In this document: positions 12,451 through 24,965 of the stretch, one piece after another
Numbering within the stretch: the stretch's first letter is position 1
Layout: every line of letters begins with the position of its first letter
NCBI GenBank assembly: GCA_030068075.1
Contig: CM057839.1
Location: 51,984,960 to 52,048,959, forward strand
Direction: 5' to 3'
DNA: 64,000 nucleotides
Origin: Paguma larvata
Taxonomy: Eukaryota; Chordata; Mammalia; Carnivora; Viverridae
Notes under the pieces: generated by a model
What the model saw: only the letters and a program-made list of their open reading frames with translations
What the model was told of the DNA's origin: nothing
The model's database searches: none
Program-made: the position numbers and the translations under genes

Positions 12451-13380
12451 AACGGCTTGGTCAGCATCCATTCATGTTTCTGTAATTTTTCATTCTGCTC
12501 AGCCTTCCTAGAAATTCCTGCTTGAAACCCATTTTCACTATCCGCTTATACTGAGTATTTTCCTTCCACCACAATGGAAGGCGTTTTCAAAAGCTGATAC
12601 CAGCCGAATGTGTTAATGGAGTCTCATGATGAAATTCTATCAGGCAGAGCATATTGTTATTGCAATATATTTTATTACTCCATTAGTACATGTTATAAAA
12701 TATGTACTTATGAACAATTACTACTACAATTTGATATATCCAATCCATTGATATAGAAATTTGGAGCAACAGAGTCGTTTTTAGTAAAGAAATTGAGATG
12801 AGTAAAGGTGAAATTCAAGATTCTATAGCATGTGTGAAATGAAATGATCCATTTTAAAGACTGGATATAACTATGCTTATATAGATACACTTCCATTTAG
12901 GACAAACCATTCCATTTATAACTGTGAAGAATACATTAAAGCTGGAGAATTAAAGTCAGATAAAAATCTCTTAACAAAATGTCAACTGTTTCATCCACAA
13001 AGAACAGCAGGGAGCTTTCTTTAAAAATGCCTCTTCTTTTTTGACTAATGGTTTAAAAACTCATGCTAATTTCAGTACATTTAAGGGATGATTAGAATCA
13101 GCACTTTAAAAATGAGAAAATGAATGATTTAAGATGCAGACTATATAAAAAATCTAGACTCTGTAGAAATGATCAAAGTCAGCAAAGATATGGGGGCGGG
13201 GGTTGCGAGAAGGACAAGAGAAGCTGATGCAGAAGAGAGATACAGGAAAAATTTTAGATAGAGAAAAAGATGAATCAATTAAAGCAGGAAACATGCTGTT
13301 TATTGTGATAAATCATATTAATAGAATTCTTCTGAACAAGATATTCAATTGAAGGAAAGAGAAGGGATATATAAATAAAT
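12451..13380. other. Unassigned intergenic DNA
   Basis: AT-rich and without a recognised repeat. Contains a short G-run (gggggcgggggttgcg) near 13193-13208. Confidence 0.55.
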
Positions 13381-13990
13381 CAGGGTTTTAATGGCCTGCC
13401 CTTGCTGTCGGATGCAGGAAGCCAATGCCACACATTCACGGCGGAATCAGTGTCCCCACAAACACACGCTCTGGCAGGGAGCCACGTGCATCTCACAGCA
13501 GGTTCTGAAGAATAAAATGTTTCCAAAGAGAAGGAAAGCATGGGAATCGGAACTTTGTTAAGAATGACATTCTAATCATGCCAACAGCAGAAGGATTCAG
13601 TTTCATTAAGCCAGTCGAACCAGCTTCATAGTTTTTTTCTTCAAGCTCCTTCACCAGACATTTCTTAACTGCTGGTGAGGAGACAGGTCCCAGGGCGGAC
13701 ACTGAAGACTCTGTATGGAATGAAACGCCTCTGCTGAGGCCGTCTTTGCTGTTCACCTCGCAGCCTTATGACCCTGACTGCCTGACTGGGCTGTGACCAA
13801 GTCCAAGGTGACCTTCTCCACGGGGTGCTAGGAATTGTGACCGTAGGCTGCAGGGTCGGCTCCTTCTGAGTGCTCGGTGAGGTCACCGCCAGAGTCCCTC
13901 TATCTGCACAGGACCCACTCCAGTGCGAGAACAAGATGAAGAGTCCTAACAAGCTGCAGAGGAGCCCACCTGCCAGTCCTTCTTCCTTAA
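13381..13990. other. GC-elevated single-copy-looking segment with minus-strand open frames
   Basis: GC content rises over AT-rich neighbours and no repeat is recognised. Two overlapping minus-strand frames (13493-13756 and 13665-13952) stay open for 80-95 codons, but neither resembles a known protein and there is no convincing start. It may be a decayed gene fragment, a lncRNA exon or a regulatory element. I cannot tell. Confidence 0.3.
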
Positions 13991-14028
13991 CACAGGTTAT
14001 TGCGGCTGCATTGACATGATTAGTTTTG

Positions 14029-14243
14029 GGGTTTATTAATTTTTATTTATTTTTGAGAGACCAAGAGAGACAGAGCGTGAGCAGGGGAGGGGCAGAGAGA
14101 GAGGGGGAGACACAGAACCCAAAGCAGGCTCCAGGCTCTGAGCTGTCAGCACAGAGCCCGACGTGGGGCTCAAACTCACAAACTGTGAGATCATGACCTG
14201 AGCGAAGTTGGATGCTTAACCGACTGAGCCACCTAGGCGCCCC
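14029..14243 (-). mobile_element. Felid SINE, antisense
   Basis: Complete antisense copy ending 'gactgagccacctaggcgcccc'. Target-site duplication 'acatgatta' with A/T extension at about 14014-14028 and 14244-14258. Confidence 0.95.
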
Positions 14244-14344
14244 AACATGATTATTTTTTATCAGAACTAAGTATCATATGATCTTGAAACAGAAGCTGAT
14301 CAGAAGTATACGTTCTGCCCCCCGTGTTTGCCTTTAGTCAAAGT

Positions 14345-14560
14345 ACTTAGTGCAACGGTGAAGAGCACAGTAATGGAGTCTGATCATCAAGGTTGATTTC
14401 TAGACAGCTCATTTAACAGATGTGTGATAGCATGTAAGGGCTGCTCCTCTGTGCCTCAGTCTCACCATCTGTAAAATGGCAATAATAAGAGTTTCTATCT
14501 TTAAGAGCTTTGGGAGGATTAGCACACAATGCCTGACATCATGTGTATATTAATGTTAGT
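14345..14560 (+). mobile_element. MIR
   Basis: 'aagagcacagtaatggagtctga', 'gtgcctcagtctcaccatctgtaaaatggcaataataa' and 'aggattagcacacaatgcctg' follow the MIR consensus order. Confidence 0.8.
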
Positions 14561-14854
14561 AACTAAATTGGTTTTAGAAGTATAATAATTGTGGTAACAG
14601 AACTAAAATACTCAATATTCTTAGTGTTTTATCATTTACTGGGCAACTTTATATATCTCACTTAATCAAAGGTAAGTGTGGTCAAATAGGGTTTTGAAGA
14701 TAGTTTTCCTGAAAAAGTTTATAATGACTGTCAGTAGGTTAAAGCCTCATCATCTCCTATTTTCAATCCTGTTGTATTTTGGAATATATATGACAAAAGA
14801 AGAACAGTAAGAGTGACTGGATTAGTTGGGAGTTGCGGGGGGTGGGGGGGTGCG

Positions 14855-15310
14855 GACTCCAAATTGGAAACAATCCAAATTTCATCAATAATAAGATAGA
14901 TAAGCAATTGGGGTTTATTCAGATAGAATATTCCACAGCAATTAAAAATGAGTGAATTATGGCACACACCACCACGGATGAATTATAAAAACAGAACACT
15001 GAGTGAAAGAAGCCAGACAAAACTGTGTATGTGTTATGATTCCATTTACATTAAAAGCTAGTATTTTAGGGATATATAGTGACTACCGTACATTGATGGG
15101 CATGATTATGGGATGGAAGAGCTGGTGACAGACACGGACAGACATGCGGGTAATAGGGGATGCTTCTAGAATTCTGCCAATATCTTATTACTCGGTCTGC
15201 GTGGTGGTTATTTAGGTGTTTGCTCATAACAACTTGTAATACCAACTGTTCATTTTTTGATCAAAGACTAAAAATAATATATAAGTTCGTAATTTTTTAA
15301 AATAAATTAA
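14855..15310 (+). mobile_element. Old L1 3' end
   Basis: 'gaaacaatccaaatttcatc', 'agaatattccacagcaatta', 'gtgaaagaagccagacaaaa', 'atgattccatttacat' and 'ggtggttatttaggtgttt' mark the end of an old L1 (L1M-type) and its 3' UTR. A G-rich tract at 14828-14850 precedes it. Confidence 0.78.
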
Positions 15311-16555
15311 AATAAAAATTTCATGAGGGAAGATCCTGCGAAGCTAAGGCAGATGTGAGCGGAATACATCTCTCCGTTGTTTCTATGTGCCTCACTCTTA
15401 GCACCATTTTCTGAACGCCTCTCTCTAACTCCTTTGTTCCTGCCACCAAATCAATTCCCAGCATCTCCCCGGCATAAGAGTCTGAAGGATCATTATAAAT
15501 AAACGTAGATCACTGCAGTGCACTAAGGATATTCTCACAGTGTACGTAAGGAATCTGATTCTTAAATGTAAAGAGTAAAACCTGGTGGTCAAGATAACGA
15601 AACATACTCATGAGAGATGCTCTGAAAAAAGAAAATTGACAAACATACGTCCTAATTTAGATGACTGCTTCTCTTCTCTTTCAGACTCTGCGTTTACTCA
15701 GCTCACCTATTTTAGAGATGCGAAACAGTCCCGGACAATAACGGTCCGGTACGAGCCGTTCCCGTGTTCCGGCTCACGGCTCAGAGTGACGGCATTCTGC
15801 TGACCTATTTGTAACATTTGGAACAAAAGAAAGCTTTTTTGGCCACACCTAGTGATCTTAAAAAGACCTGCACTAAGATGTTGACCTCTTTCAGAGAAAT
15901 CTCTTACATGTCTATAAAAGGATAATTAAATAAAATCCATTAAAATAACAGAAGAAATTTGTCTTTTTAACACGACGGTCTGTAAGAACTTTACATACTT
16001 GATGTCGCCCACTCTACCAACCAGAATGTCATACAGATTCCTCCTGGTTCAGATTGGCACAACCCTCAGAGAGTTCTTGTAGGGACTTTATGAAGATGGC
16101 AGGTGAGTTGAGAATGACCATTTTCTTGTACAACGTTGCTTTAATGGAGCTCTTTGAGAGCCGGAGAAGAAAGAACCCAGGGAAGTTATTTTATTTTTTA
16201 TATAAATAAAAAGATGTTGTTGAAGAAGTTGCTTACTATATCACATGGGAAACTTAAATTTCAGTACCAAGACCAACAGGCTTCCACTAAATGATTGTTT
16301 CTCCTATAGATACTGTGACTCAAGCAATGGCCTCATTCTTTGTATTAGTCATAGGGAATTTTGGTGCAGAATTTAAAGTCTACTGTTTGCCCAGGAAGAT
16401 TCTGGTTTGATTTTATATCTTATACCCACATTTTGAATTTCCCCTGACTTCTATATGTGTCCGATTTGGTCTTGCAATGGGGTGTTTTCCAGAATGTAAC
16501 AGAGTCTGAGTAATTACCCCCTAAAACTGAGGCATCTTAATTGATTATGTTTGTA
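15311..16555. other. Unassigned intergenic DNA
   Basis: No recognised repeat or gene. The 72-codon frame ending near 15803 lacks coding support. Confidence 0.55.
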
Positions 16556-17398
16556 GTTCTGGTCCAGACTCTCTCCCGAGGAACACACATAAACACCCAT
16601 TTGCACAGTGGACTCCACCTGGATTTTCCCAGCCATGTCAAATGCACACCAGAAGCATTTCAAGTCCCCCAAACCCAGTCCTTCTATAATCCCTACTGTC
16701 TTGATAAGTGCTACCATGTACTTGGTTACCCAAGTGAGAGCCCTGGGTGTCATACCGAATTCTTCCTTCTCCCTACACAATTTGCTCCCAATAAGCCAAC
16801 AATTCATATCACCTTGACTTTTAAAAATCTCTTGAGTCCATTCTTTCTTTCTCTTCCCACCACTGGAAACTCATTTCAGGCCCTCCTCCCCACTCACCCA
16901 AATATATGATCTTCGATAATAGTTACTGGTTGTCCTGCTCTTGTCTTGCCCCCTCCCATCCACGGCGCGTGCTCCTGCAGGAGCGAGCTCTCTAACAGAT
17001 CTGCTGCTGTCACCGCCCAGCTCATTTTCATTCTCAATGGCTCTGCATGACCTACAACATAAAATGAAATTCCTTGGAACTTATAAATGGCCTTTTATAA
17101 CCTAACTTCTACACATTCATCTCTCTGTTCCTCAAATGTTGGAGGGCTGTGAACATGCCACACTCTCTCATCTGCCATTTCTGCCCACAGACTATCCACC
17201 TGCACCACACACCCCGTGCACACACACACTCTGAAATTCCCTTCTCTGTTTGGTGAGGCAGGGATTCTTCCTCTCCTCCTCTGGCTCCAGCTTGAGCCTG
17301 GCCTTTGAGAAGGCTTCCCTGACCTCCAGGCAAGCTTAGGCATGCCTTTCCTTGTGTTTGTATGATTCTGACCCACGCTTCTATTATGGAAATTACCA
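16556..17398 (+). mobile_element. L2 LINE, 5' part of a split copy
   Basis: Pyrimidine-rich L2-type text ('cttggttacccaagtgagagccctgg', 'aaatgaaattccttgg', 'gaaggcttccctgacctcc'). The tail resumes after an inserted L1 at 17668. No intact reading frame. Confidence 0.72.
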
Positions 17399-17667
17399 GT
17401 ATGATTTCACTCATACGTGGAATTTAAACAAAACAAACGAACAAAGTAAAAAAGAGACAAACAAAAAAGACTCTTAAACACAGAGAACAAACTGGTAGTT
17501 GCCAGAGAAGTGGGTGTGGGAAGGAGTGAAATAAAGGGGGTCGCTCATTTTGATGAGCGCTGGATAATGTACAGAATTATTGAATCATTATACTGTATAC
17601 CTGAAACTAATGAACACTGTATGTTAATTAGTCTTCAGTGAAAAAAAGAAAAAAAGGAAGCAAGAAA
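17399..17667 (+). mobile_element. Carnivore L1 3' end nested in L2
   Basis: 'tgatttcactcatacgtgg', 'cacagagaacaaactggtag', 'gatgagcgctggataatg' and 'ctgaaactaatgaacactg' then an A-rich tail: a heavily 5'-truncated L1. Flanks gaaattacca (17389-17398) and gaagttacca (17668-17677) are the target-site duplication, and L2 sequence continues on either side. Confidence 0.88.
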
Positions 17668-17825
17668 GAAGTTACCATGGTGTTTTGCAATTATTTCCAT
17701 GTATTTCTCTTTAGACAACAACTTGAGTATGTGTTCAGGCACTGTGTCTCACTTTCTTTCATACCCCAAAGCGTAGCATTGAACACTCCCAGTTAAATAA
17801 ATGGATCAGTGAATGTAGATGAAAT
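17668..17825 (+). mobile_element. L2 LINE 3' end, right part of split copy
   Basis: 'ggcactgtgtctcactttc', 'agcattgaacactcccag' and the 'taaataaatggatcagtgaatg' end correspond to an L2 3' terminus, continuing the copy interrupted at 17399. Confidence 0.7.
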
Positions 17826-17885
17826 TGCTATGCTTGATAGGGTTAAATTCTAGGTTCAGAGGACTGTACTTTCAGAGCAATAGAC

Positions 17886-18105
17886 TAGAGGTCACAAACT
17901 ATGGCCACAGGTCAAATCTGACCCACAGCCTGTTTTTATAAAAAAAATTTTATTGGGAAACAACCTATTTGCTTATATTGTTTAGGCTGCTTTCATGCTC
18001 CAACAGCAGAGTTAAACAGGTTTGATAGAGACCGTATGGCCCACAAAGGCTAAAATAGTTACTATTTGTCCCTTTACAGAAAACGTTTGCTGACTCCTGA
18101 ACTAG
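17886..18105 (+). mobile_element. hAT-Charlie non-autonomous element, MER20-type
   Basis: Pieces 'cacaaactatggccacagg', 'caaatctgacccacagcctg', 'attttattgggaaacaacc', 'gagaccgtatggcccacaaag' and 'cctttacagaaaacgtttgc' cover the whole element. About 220 bp. Confidence 0.82.
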
Positions 18106-19699
18106 AGGCATATTTATAAACAAGAGTAATGGACGTAGGAATGTGTCCTGCTAAGTACAATCTCAGTCACGTCCAAAACCCACATCACCCGGCCACGCTG
18201 TCCTTTACTATGCCCTTACCTCCCCCCAAACCCAGCGTACCACACTCCTGCAATCTGAACTCAGATTAGCACTCGCCCTCTGCACGACCTCCTCAAGCTT
18301 ACTTACCTGGAATCCTCTGATGATCTACGGTATCTAACTGTGAGTGCAGAGACCAGCTGTTCTCAGTTTACGGTCCTCCCTCCCTTCTTTCAGTAACACA
18401 CTCCCCTGAGTTTTGGCTGGGCACAGGACTGCCCACCTAGAGACCGTGTGGCCCAACCTCCCGGGCAGCTACACATAGCCATCTGACAGTGTTCTGGCGA
18501 ATGGCATGTGAACAGAGTGATGTCCACAGTTCAGACTTCTGCGCTTCAGAGAAAACTCAGAGCTCTCACTTCCTCTTTCCCCCCTCCACTGGGCTGGAAT
18601 ACGGATGTAGAGGGCCAGCTTTGGTCACACAGATAAGGACAGCACCTGCAGGAGCACTAAGACGTAAGGAACCGGGCCCCCTTTCCAACCGCATAGAGCA
18701 CCTCTAGCCTGCCAGACTGCCTTCAAACCCAGACTTCCGGTTGAAAGAAATACACCTTCCATCTTTTTCATAACACTTTTATTTCAGTTACTAGGCCCCC
18801 AGGCCAATATCCCATTTCCCTCAGCTTCTCTCCAGGTCTTGTTTTTCTTTTAAATTCAGGGTAGATTTTCTCTCCCAGAATATGACCTCGGCCCATTTGT
18901 ATTCACTTTCAACCGCTTTCTCTAAATTCTAAGTCTTTCTCTGAAACCTCGACCTTTCCTAAAACCCTTATCTTTCCACCTACTTCCTCTTCTTTCCACC
19001 TTTGTTCTTTCTTCTTTTCCACAAAAGAAAATATTGCCATGCCCCATGTGCCCGGGGCTCCAGAGAAAAAATCCACTGCAAGCAATTCCAATCTTTTCTC
19101 AATGTCTTAAAATAATTCCAAAAAAATCTTAGTATATTAATGCAAAGTTAAACTTTACAATCCTTTTCAGACCTCTCTCTCATGGTTTAGACTTGGTGTG
19201 GGGGCTAGCCTCGGGTCTCTTCTGTTTCACTCACTTCCTCCCATGCACGTTCACCTCCAGGGAGCAGACCCATTCTGCTAGCAGCCCTCTCTTGGAACAT
19301 GGCCCCTCTCATGGTCGTGCCAGAGAATAAGCTATCACCTCCATGCTGCACAGCGGCTGGGGTGAAGAGAGAGTCTCTTAATCTATCCCCATTGACAATC
19401 CTTTAATTTATCTCTTATCTTTTGAGTCTTCGTTTCAGTATCTATAAATTGGGGAATCTACCCACCTCCTCTACTCCACAGGATTGCTCTGAAGGTTCCG
19501 TGTCGCAGGGGATATAAAAGCATTTTTGAATATGGTCAGCTACTGTTCAAGTAGAAAGTCGTCACTATTTTTAGGGCCTGACGTTTTCTTTCACTTTCTA
19601 TGACTTCTCCTCTCAGGGAGAAAAACAGTCCAATTTCTCCCCCATCATGTCATGTATGTGGGGTAGGAGAGTACTCGTCCTGACCTCCGTGTCTCTCTG
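18106..19699. other. Unassigned, pyrimidine-rich intergenic DNA
   Basis: No clear gene. Parts (18780-19090, 19390-19550) have a CT-rich texture that could be eroded L2 but cannot be placed confidently. Confidence 0.45.
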
Positions 19700-19989
19700 A
19701 AGCATCATCTTGCCTTTTCCTTCCCTTCAGAGCACACTTTCAAGAAGCACGGTCCATATTCATCAGCTCTCCTTCTTCAGCATCACTTAATGCCCCTCCC
19801 CCAACCACTTCTCTCAACGTACCACTTCTATTAAGGACATCAATGGCTGCCAAACCAACCAAACACTGGTGTGCTTCCTCCCTCTGATTGCATCTCTCCT
19901 GGCTCTGCTTTTCCCTCTCCATTATATTTTCCTCTATCTCCTCTTCATGAAGGTCCCTTAAATGTTTGCCATGTGTTCCTGATGACCGC

Positions 19990-20175
19990 CATAGTTAGCT
20001 AGCCCATGCTGTGCACCTACTGTGTACCAGACACTTAACATGTCCGTCTCAGCTTCCCATTACCCCCCCCCCGAAGTAGCCTTTGCTATCCCCATCTTAC
20101 GGATGAAGAAACAGAGACCGCAGGAGGGTGAGCGCTGGCCGAGATCACACAGCCCGTGAACCACAAAGCCAGAAT
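19990..20175. mobile_element. MIR
   Basis: 'gctgtgcacctactgtgtaccag', 'ctatccccatcttacggatgaagaaac' and 'gatcacacagcccgtgaacc' are diagnostic. Confidence 0.8.
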
Positions 20176-20229
20176 TCAAATCCTGGTCTTTGCTCTTCTC
20201 TTCGGGTTGCCCCTCCCCCTTTCCTTCAG

Positions 20230-20460
20230 ACCTCCTGAGTTTTAAATCTTGGCTTTGCCATTTACTTGCTGAGCTCAAATCCTGGCTTGCTTAACCTCTT
20301 GAAACATCCATTTCCTCATCAGTAAAATGAGAGTAATAATAGCATAGATCTTTCAGAGTCCTTGTGAGGATGATTAGATATTGCTTGTAAACAACTCAGC
20401 AGAGTGGTAAGCACACAGTAAAGCTCAATAAATGTTCCTTACTATTGCTTTTTATTATTA
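20230..20460 (+). mobile_element. MIR
   Basis: 'ttggctttgccatttacttgct', 'atttcctcatcagtaaaatgagagtaataat', 'gtaagcacacagtaaagctcaataaatg'. Well preserved core and 3' end. Confidence 0.85.
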
Positions 20461-20840
20461 TATTCAGTGCATCCATCTGTCTCTTCTGTCTACATACCTG
20501 CTCCCTGGGCAGGCTCACCTATATACTGGCTTCTAGTAGCATCTACATATGAGCCTCTCTCTCTATAGCCAGCTCAGACTTCTCTGCCAAGTACCAGCTC
20601 ATAGTTCCAGTCATGGATTTCCTCCATGTGATAGCTCATGCACACCTCCTATGTGACAAAGTCCTAGCAGAACTTATCGTCATCCTCCCCAAATGTACTC
20701 CTTCTCCGAATCTCCTGAGTCGGGGACTGACATGCCACATGAGTCGTAAACTTGGGCTTTGTCCCTGACTCACCCGTCTCACTCTTTAAGCACCCTGCAT
20801 CAACCACCTCTCCTTCCTCCTGAACCTCGCTCTAGTTCAT

Positions 20841-22654
20841 CCAGCCTCTCCTGGATGTTTTCAATGTCACGGCTGATTCTGTCTTTATTTACAAGTTTGA
20901 TAGTTTATTCATCATGGATTTTTTTTGCACTAGTTTTGATTTGTAAAAACTTTCCATCAAAATATTATTTATCTTGATTATTGGAGGTTTTGGCGAAGTC
21001 TCATTCTGCATCAGAGATAAGTGCCTAACTTGCGTTACTCACTGCCAATTCTTCTCCCAGTGCAAGTTCCTGGAGTACTCTGCCAGAACGTTATTGCTAA
21101 AACAGCCTGGCCCGCTCAGAGGCTTCCCAAGCCTTGCAATTCCACACCACCTCCTCTTCCCCCATGGACCCCATGATCTAGCAACAGGAATCCGTTTCCT
21201 TACCATTTCTGTGCCTTTGGAAATGTGGCAAGTGTGGCAAGGCTTTAGTTTACCTAGGATGGTAAGGAACTGGTCAGACTTTCAAAGAGTTAAATGTTTA
21301 TGCATTCACTGATAAAACTAAATCCAACTATATTTTATTAATATCCTTCTAAAATGTATTATACTGCTCTGCAGTCTTCCATAAAATACACTCATATTTC
21401 AGAATGTTCTCGATGGCCCAGCCTTACCATCCTAAGCATCAGTTACATAGGTACCTTGCCAGTGATGCCAACCTCAGGTGCCATTGGGATTTAGAAGTCT
21501 GCTTTTCCCCCTGAACTCGATGTTCACACACAATTCATTCTTTTTCTTATTTTGTTGCGGTCTTGCTCCTCCCATCTCTTCTCTCTGTTGTCAGATTCTG
21601 CGTCTTGCGATTCATCCCTAATTACCTGGCCTCATTTCCCTTTCCCTGGTCCATGTCACTCCCACCTTAACCTTGCCCTCTGCCGTTCTCTCCCCTGGCT
21701 CTGCTTTCCCAGTACTTGACACTCCCAGAGCCTGATAATTATAACCTTGCCAGCCTACGAGTGTACTCTTTTCTTCTGCTTGGTTAACTGACTCATCCAT
21801 TTGATTATTCAGTCTCTGTGTCTTTACTTCTCACCTCCTTTTACTCCCTAGTTTGCCATTGTTCTGGTTGGTTGAGAGACACTGAATATGTATGTAACTC
21901 TGGCCAAGTAATCCCTGGGGAAGCTCTCCAGTTTATCTCTGCTACGGCATTTCTCCACATAGGGAATCATGGGCAGGGGTTAAGAAAGAATTCTAACCTC
22001 AAGTACCTGAGGGATTTGACATTCTCTGCCCTTTGCCTCTATCTCCATGTGCTCCGATCCTAAATTTCTTAGGTGGGGTGGTATGAAGAGACATGGGAAA
22101 CTAACACGGGCAACTGAAGTATCTGTGACTCCTGCTGGGAATACGGAGTCAATGGATCTTACTCATGTTTGAACAAATTCACTCTAAGTTCTTTTGGTTC
22201 CCTGTTAAAAATGGAAGGCGGCAGGGATTTACTGAGACTGCCCGTTGACCCCTGAAATCTATGTTGGGGTACATTAAAGAGCTCTGTTAGGTGACAAGTT
22301 AATTTTTAAAATTTAACGACAATTGCAAAATTATAAAATATCCATACGATCTGATGAACAACATGTAGAAGCATGGGAAATCCAGAAACTTCTTAATAAT
22401 CTGTCCTGAGACAGAAACTAGTTAGAATAAGATTTTTAAATAGACTGAGATTATTTAAGAAAAATAGGCATGAAGTAGAACACAGAAGTTTCTGCTTGCT
22501 CATTTTTCTGGTCACTATTCTGTGCTTAAAAATAACCAAATCAGGGGCCATAGAAGAAGGTTTAGTACTTTTTTTGGATACTGAGCACAGGTAAGTCTTC
22601 TTTGTTTCCATAAGAGTCCTCACCCCTATGTCCTTAAAGAGAAATGGGGCATAA
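20841..22654. other. Unassigned intergenic DNA
   Basis: No confidently recognised repeat. Open frames of 60-114 codons on both strands show no protein signature. Confidence 0.5.
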
Positions 22655-22870
22655 TGCAAATAGCATGGGCTTAGGAGCCAGATAGATCCAGGTGTGACCT
22701 GAACCCCACCATTTATTCTCTGGGTGGCCTTAAGCATATCGCCTTAATGGTATGAGCCGACAAAGGGTTACTAAAGTGCAGGTCAGAGGAGACCAGTGAG
22801 GATGGAATAAAAGAACACGCACAGGACCTGTAGCTCAGTGCCTGGCCCAGAGTGGAAACTCAGGGAACGT
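22655..22870 (+). mobile_element. MIR, diverged
   Basis: 'agcatgggcttaggagccagatagatcc', 'ctctgggtggccttaagc' and 'cagtgcctggcccagagtgg' match the MIR order with a disrupted middle. Confidence 0.7.
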
Positions 22871-24489
22871 AGGTTCCCTTCACATCCGCCTCCTCTTCAC
22901 TTTCACATTATCTGTGTGAGGGGCCAAACCTGGTGTCAGGGTCTTTACCCCCATCCTGTACTGAGACTAGCTCTCAAGAATAGAACTAAGGAAACTTCTT
23001 TATAATGTACAACTAATGGCAGGTGGTCTGGAATCCAGTGAGTCTGGGCAGGTGCACAAAGCTCTGAAGCAGCCATGGCCATTCATTAACCTATTCTCAG
23101 ATCAGGAACTAGATCCTGAGACTTCCCCCTTAGAACTGTTTGAGGGTCAAACCGGAAGGAAGAAGCGGAGAACTCCATGGCAAACATGCAGTTAAACCCT
23201 CTCTGAGGAAACCACACACCATGGCTTCATGCTCTGAACACGTGCTGCCCTCGCTCTTCTAAGATGTGCGGGCCGCCCCAAGGCCAGCCAGCAATGAATA
23301 ATGGTCTCAAGCCCTTGTCCCGTGGATGAGATGGAGGGGTCTCAGCGGCCCAGTGTGGCAGCTTCCTCAGCAAGGGCTGATTCAATAGCACTGTTCTCTC
23401 AGGCAGTTAGCCCAGTTCTGTAAGGCAGCCTCAGAAGAATCTTACTATCTTTCTTTGAATCTCTTCCAACACTTTGATGTCCCCTGAAGTTTAAAATCTA
23501 AAAACTGCAAACAGTGCAGCATGCCACACAAAACACCTTTAGAAATTTCTAGTTCAGAGAAACCTGGGCAAAGACAAATCTCTCCATTTGACTCTGTTTG
23601 TGTTCTTCCCTTGGGATTTGCCTTGGGCATGTTACTGTATGAGTAACCACTCTCATCATCGTCATCGCCATCATCACCAGTTAGTTTTAAGAATTATAAC
23701 AGCTACAAAATTAGCTTATCATCTTTGAGACAAGATGTTTGTTGCCTAAAATAAATCATAAGAACAAACTGGCTTTTTAAAAACAGCACAAGCATAGCCA
23801 ATAGTACTAAGCCATTTGTTCAATATGTATTTTTGTTTTCAATGTATTTTTTTGAACGTAGGTCCTCATTTGAGTGTACAGTGATTCTGCAGGACAGAAT
23901 ACCTGTCAAGCAGGCCACATGGTTCCCTCCCCTGGACGGCCATGAAGCCTTCTATACACTGTGCTACTCAGTGGTCACAGGCAGTCAGAAAATTGCACAG
24001 TGCAGTTGAGCCTTTGAAAAGTAGACAGGTCAACCTTTTTAATTCAGTAAGTCAGTGTGATTTAGGTCCCCACTGATGCAGGTTGTTCTGTAATAGGAAA
24101 AAGCTCTGGAATTTCTTATCTCAGAAGACAGTGGCCATTATTTTGGGAGTAGCTATAGATATTAGTGAGATAAACCAAAGTCAGGTCATTCAAATTGGGA
24201 CATAAAGTATTGTCTTGAGAGTGTCAAAGAGAGTCTCTTGGGGGTGGGGTTCATCTCTATAGTTGTCCTGAATTTTTTAAATGACTTGCTTAAAAATATT
24301 CCAAAACGGTACCCAAACAACAACCACGTACTTCTTACTGAATTTAAGTAGTGCATGAATGAATTTAAGCATTTATACGTAAATTTATGTATGTATATTC
24401 ACATACATATATGTTTTCACAACTGCTCCCATATCCACCCTGCCTCCCACCGATAGTCAACGGGATTTTTCAGGGCAGAATATCTGCCA
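22871..24489. other. Unassigned intergenic DNA
   Basis: Mostly single-copy in appearance. Contains a short ATC-type microsatellite (23653-23680) and a TA/CATA-rich run near 24375-24415. Confidence 0.5.
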
Positions 24490-24965
24490 GCCTTCCTCTA
24501 GTCTTTTTTTCTCCACAAAACCCTTCTCATACCTTTGTTCCAGCTGTGGTTAACTTTTCAAAGCTACTAAACAAGTCATACCCACAGTCCGTGCCACACG
24601 TGGGTCATATTGTTTCCACTACCTTGACTGCGCTGCCCTGACCCTTTACTTTGCCTGGCTAACTATTCCCAGCTATGGAGGGCGCTATGGCTCACTTCCA
24701 GGAAGCCTTCTCACACACACTTCCCTGCATACTGGACTAGTACCTCATGCTTACTTCCCCTTTAGCATTTAACCCTCTGCATTGAATGGTCTGATTACTT
24801 ATTTGCCCCCCCTGCACCCACCCTTAGAATATCAGCTCCACCAGAACAGACCTGGTATCTTTTTCATTATGTCATCCCATGCTTCTCACAATGCCTAAAA
24901 AACACTGAGTGAGTGAATACATGAATCGAATGAACAAGAGAATGAATGAATTCTTGCTCTGATCA
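24490..24965 (+). mobile_element. L2 LINE 3' portion
   Basis: 'ccaggaagccttctcacac', 'agaatatcagctccaccagaacag' and the end 'gagtgagtgaatacatgaatc' are typical of the L2 3' region. Confidence 0.7.

Larger units (their letters stand above)
19700..20840 (+). mobile_element. L2 LINE fragments
   Basis: CT-rich text with L2 character before and after the embedded MIRs ('cttctattaaggacatcaatgg', 'gcttcctccctctgattgc', 'tatactggcttctagtagc', 'caaccacctctccttcctcctg'). Old, no coding capacity. Confidence 0.55.
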
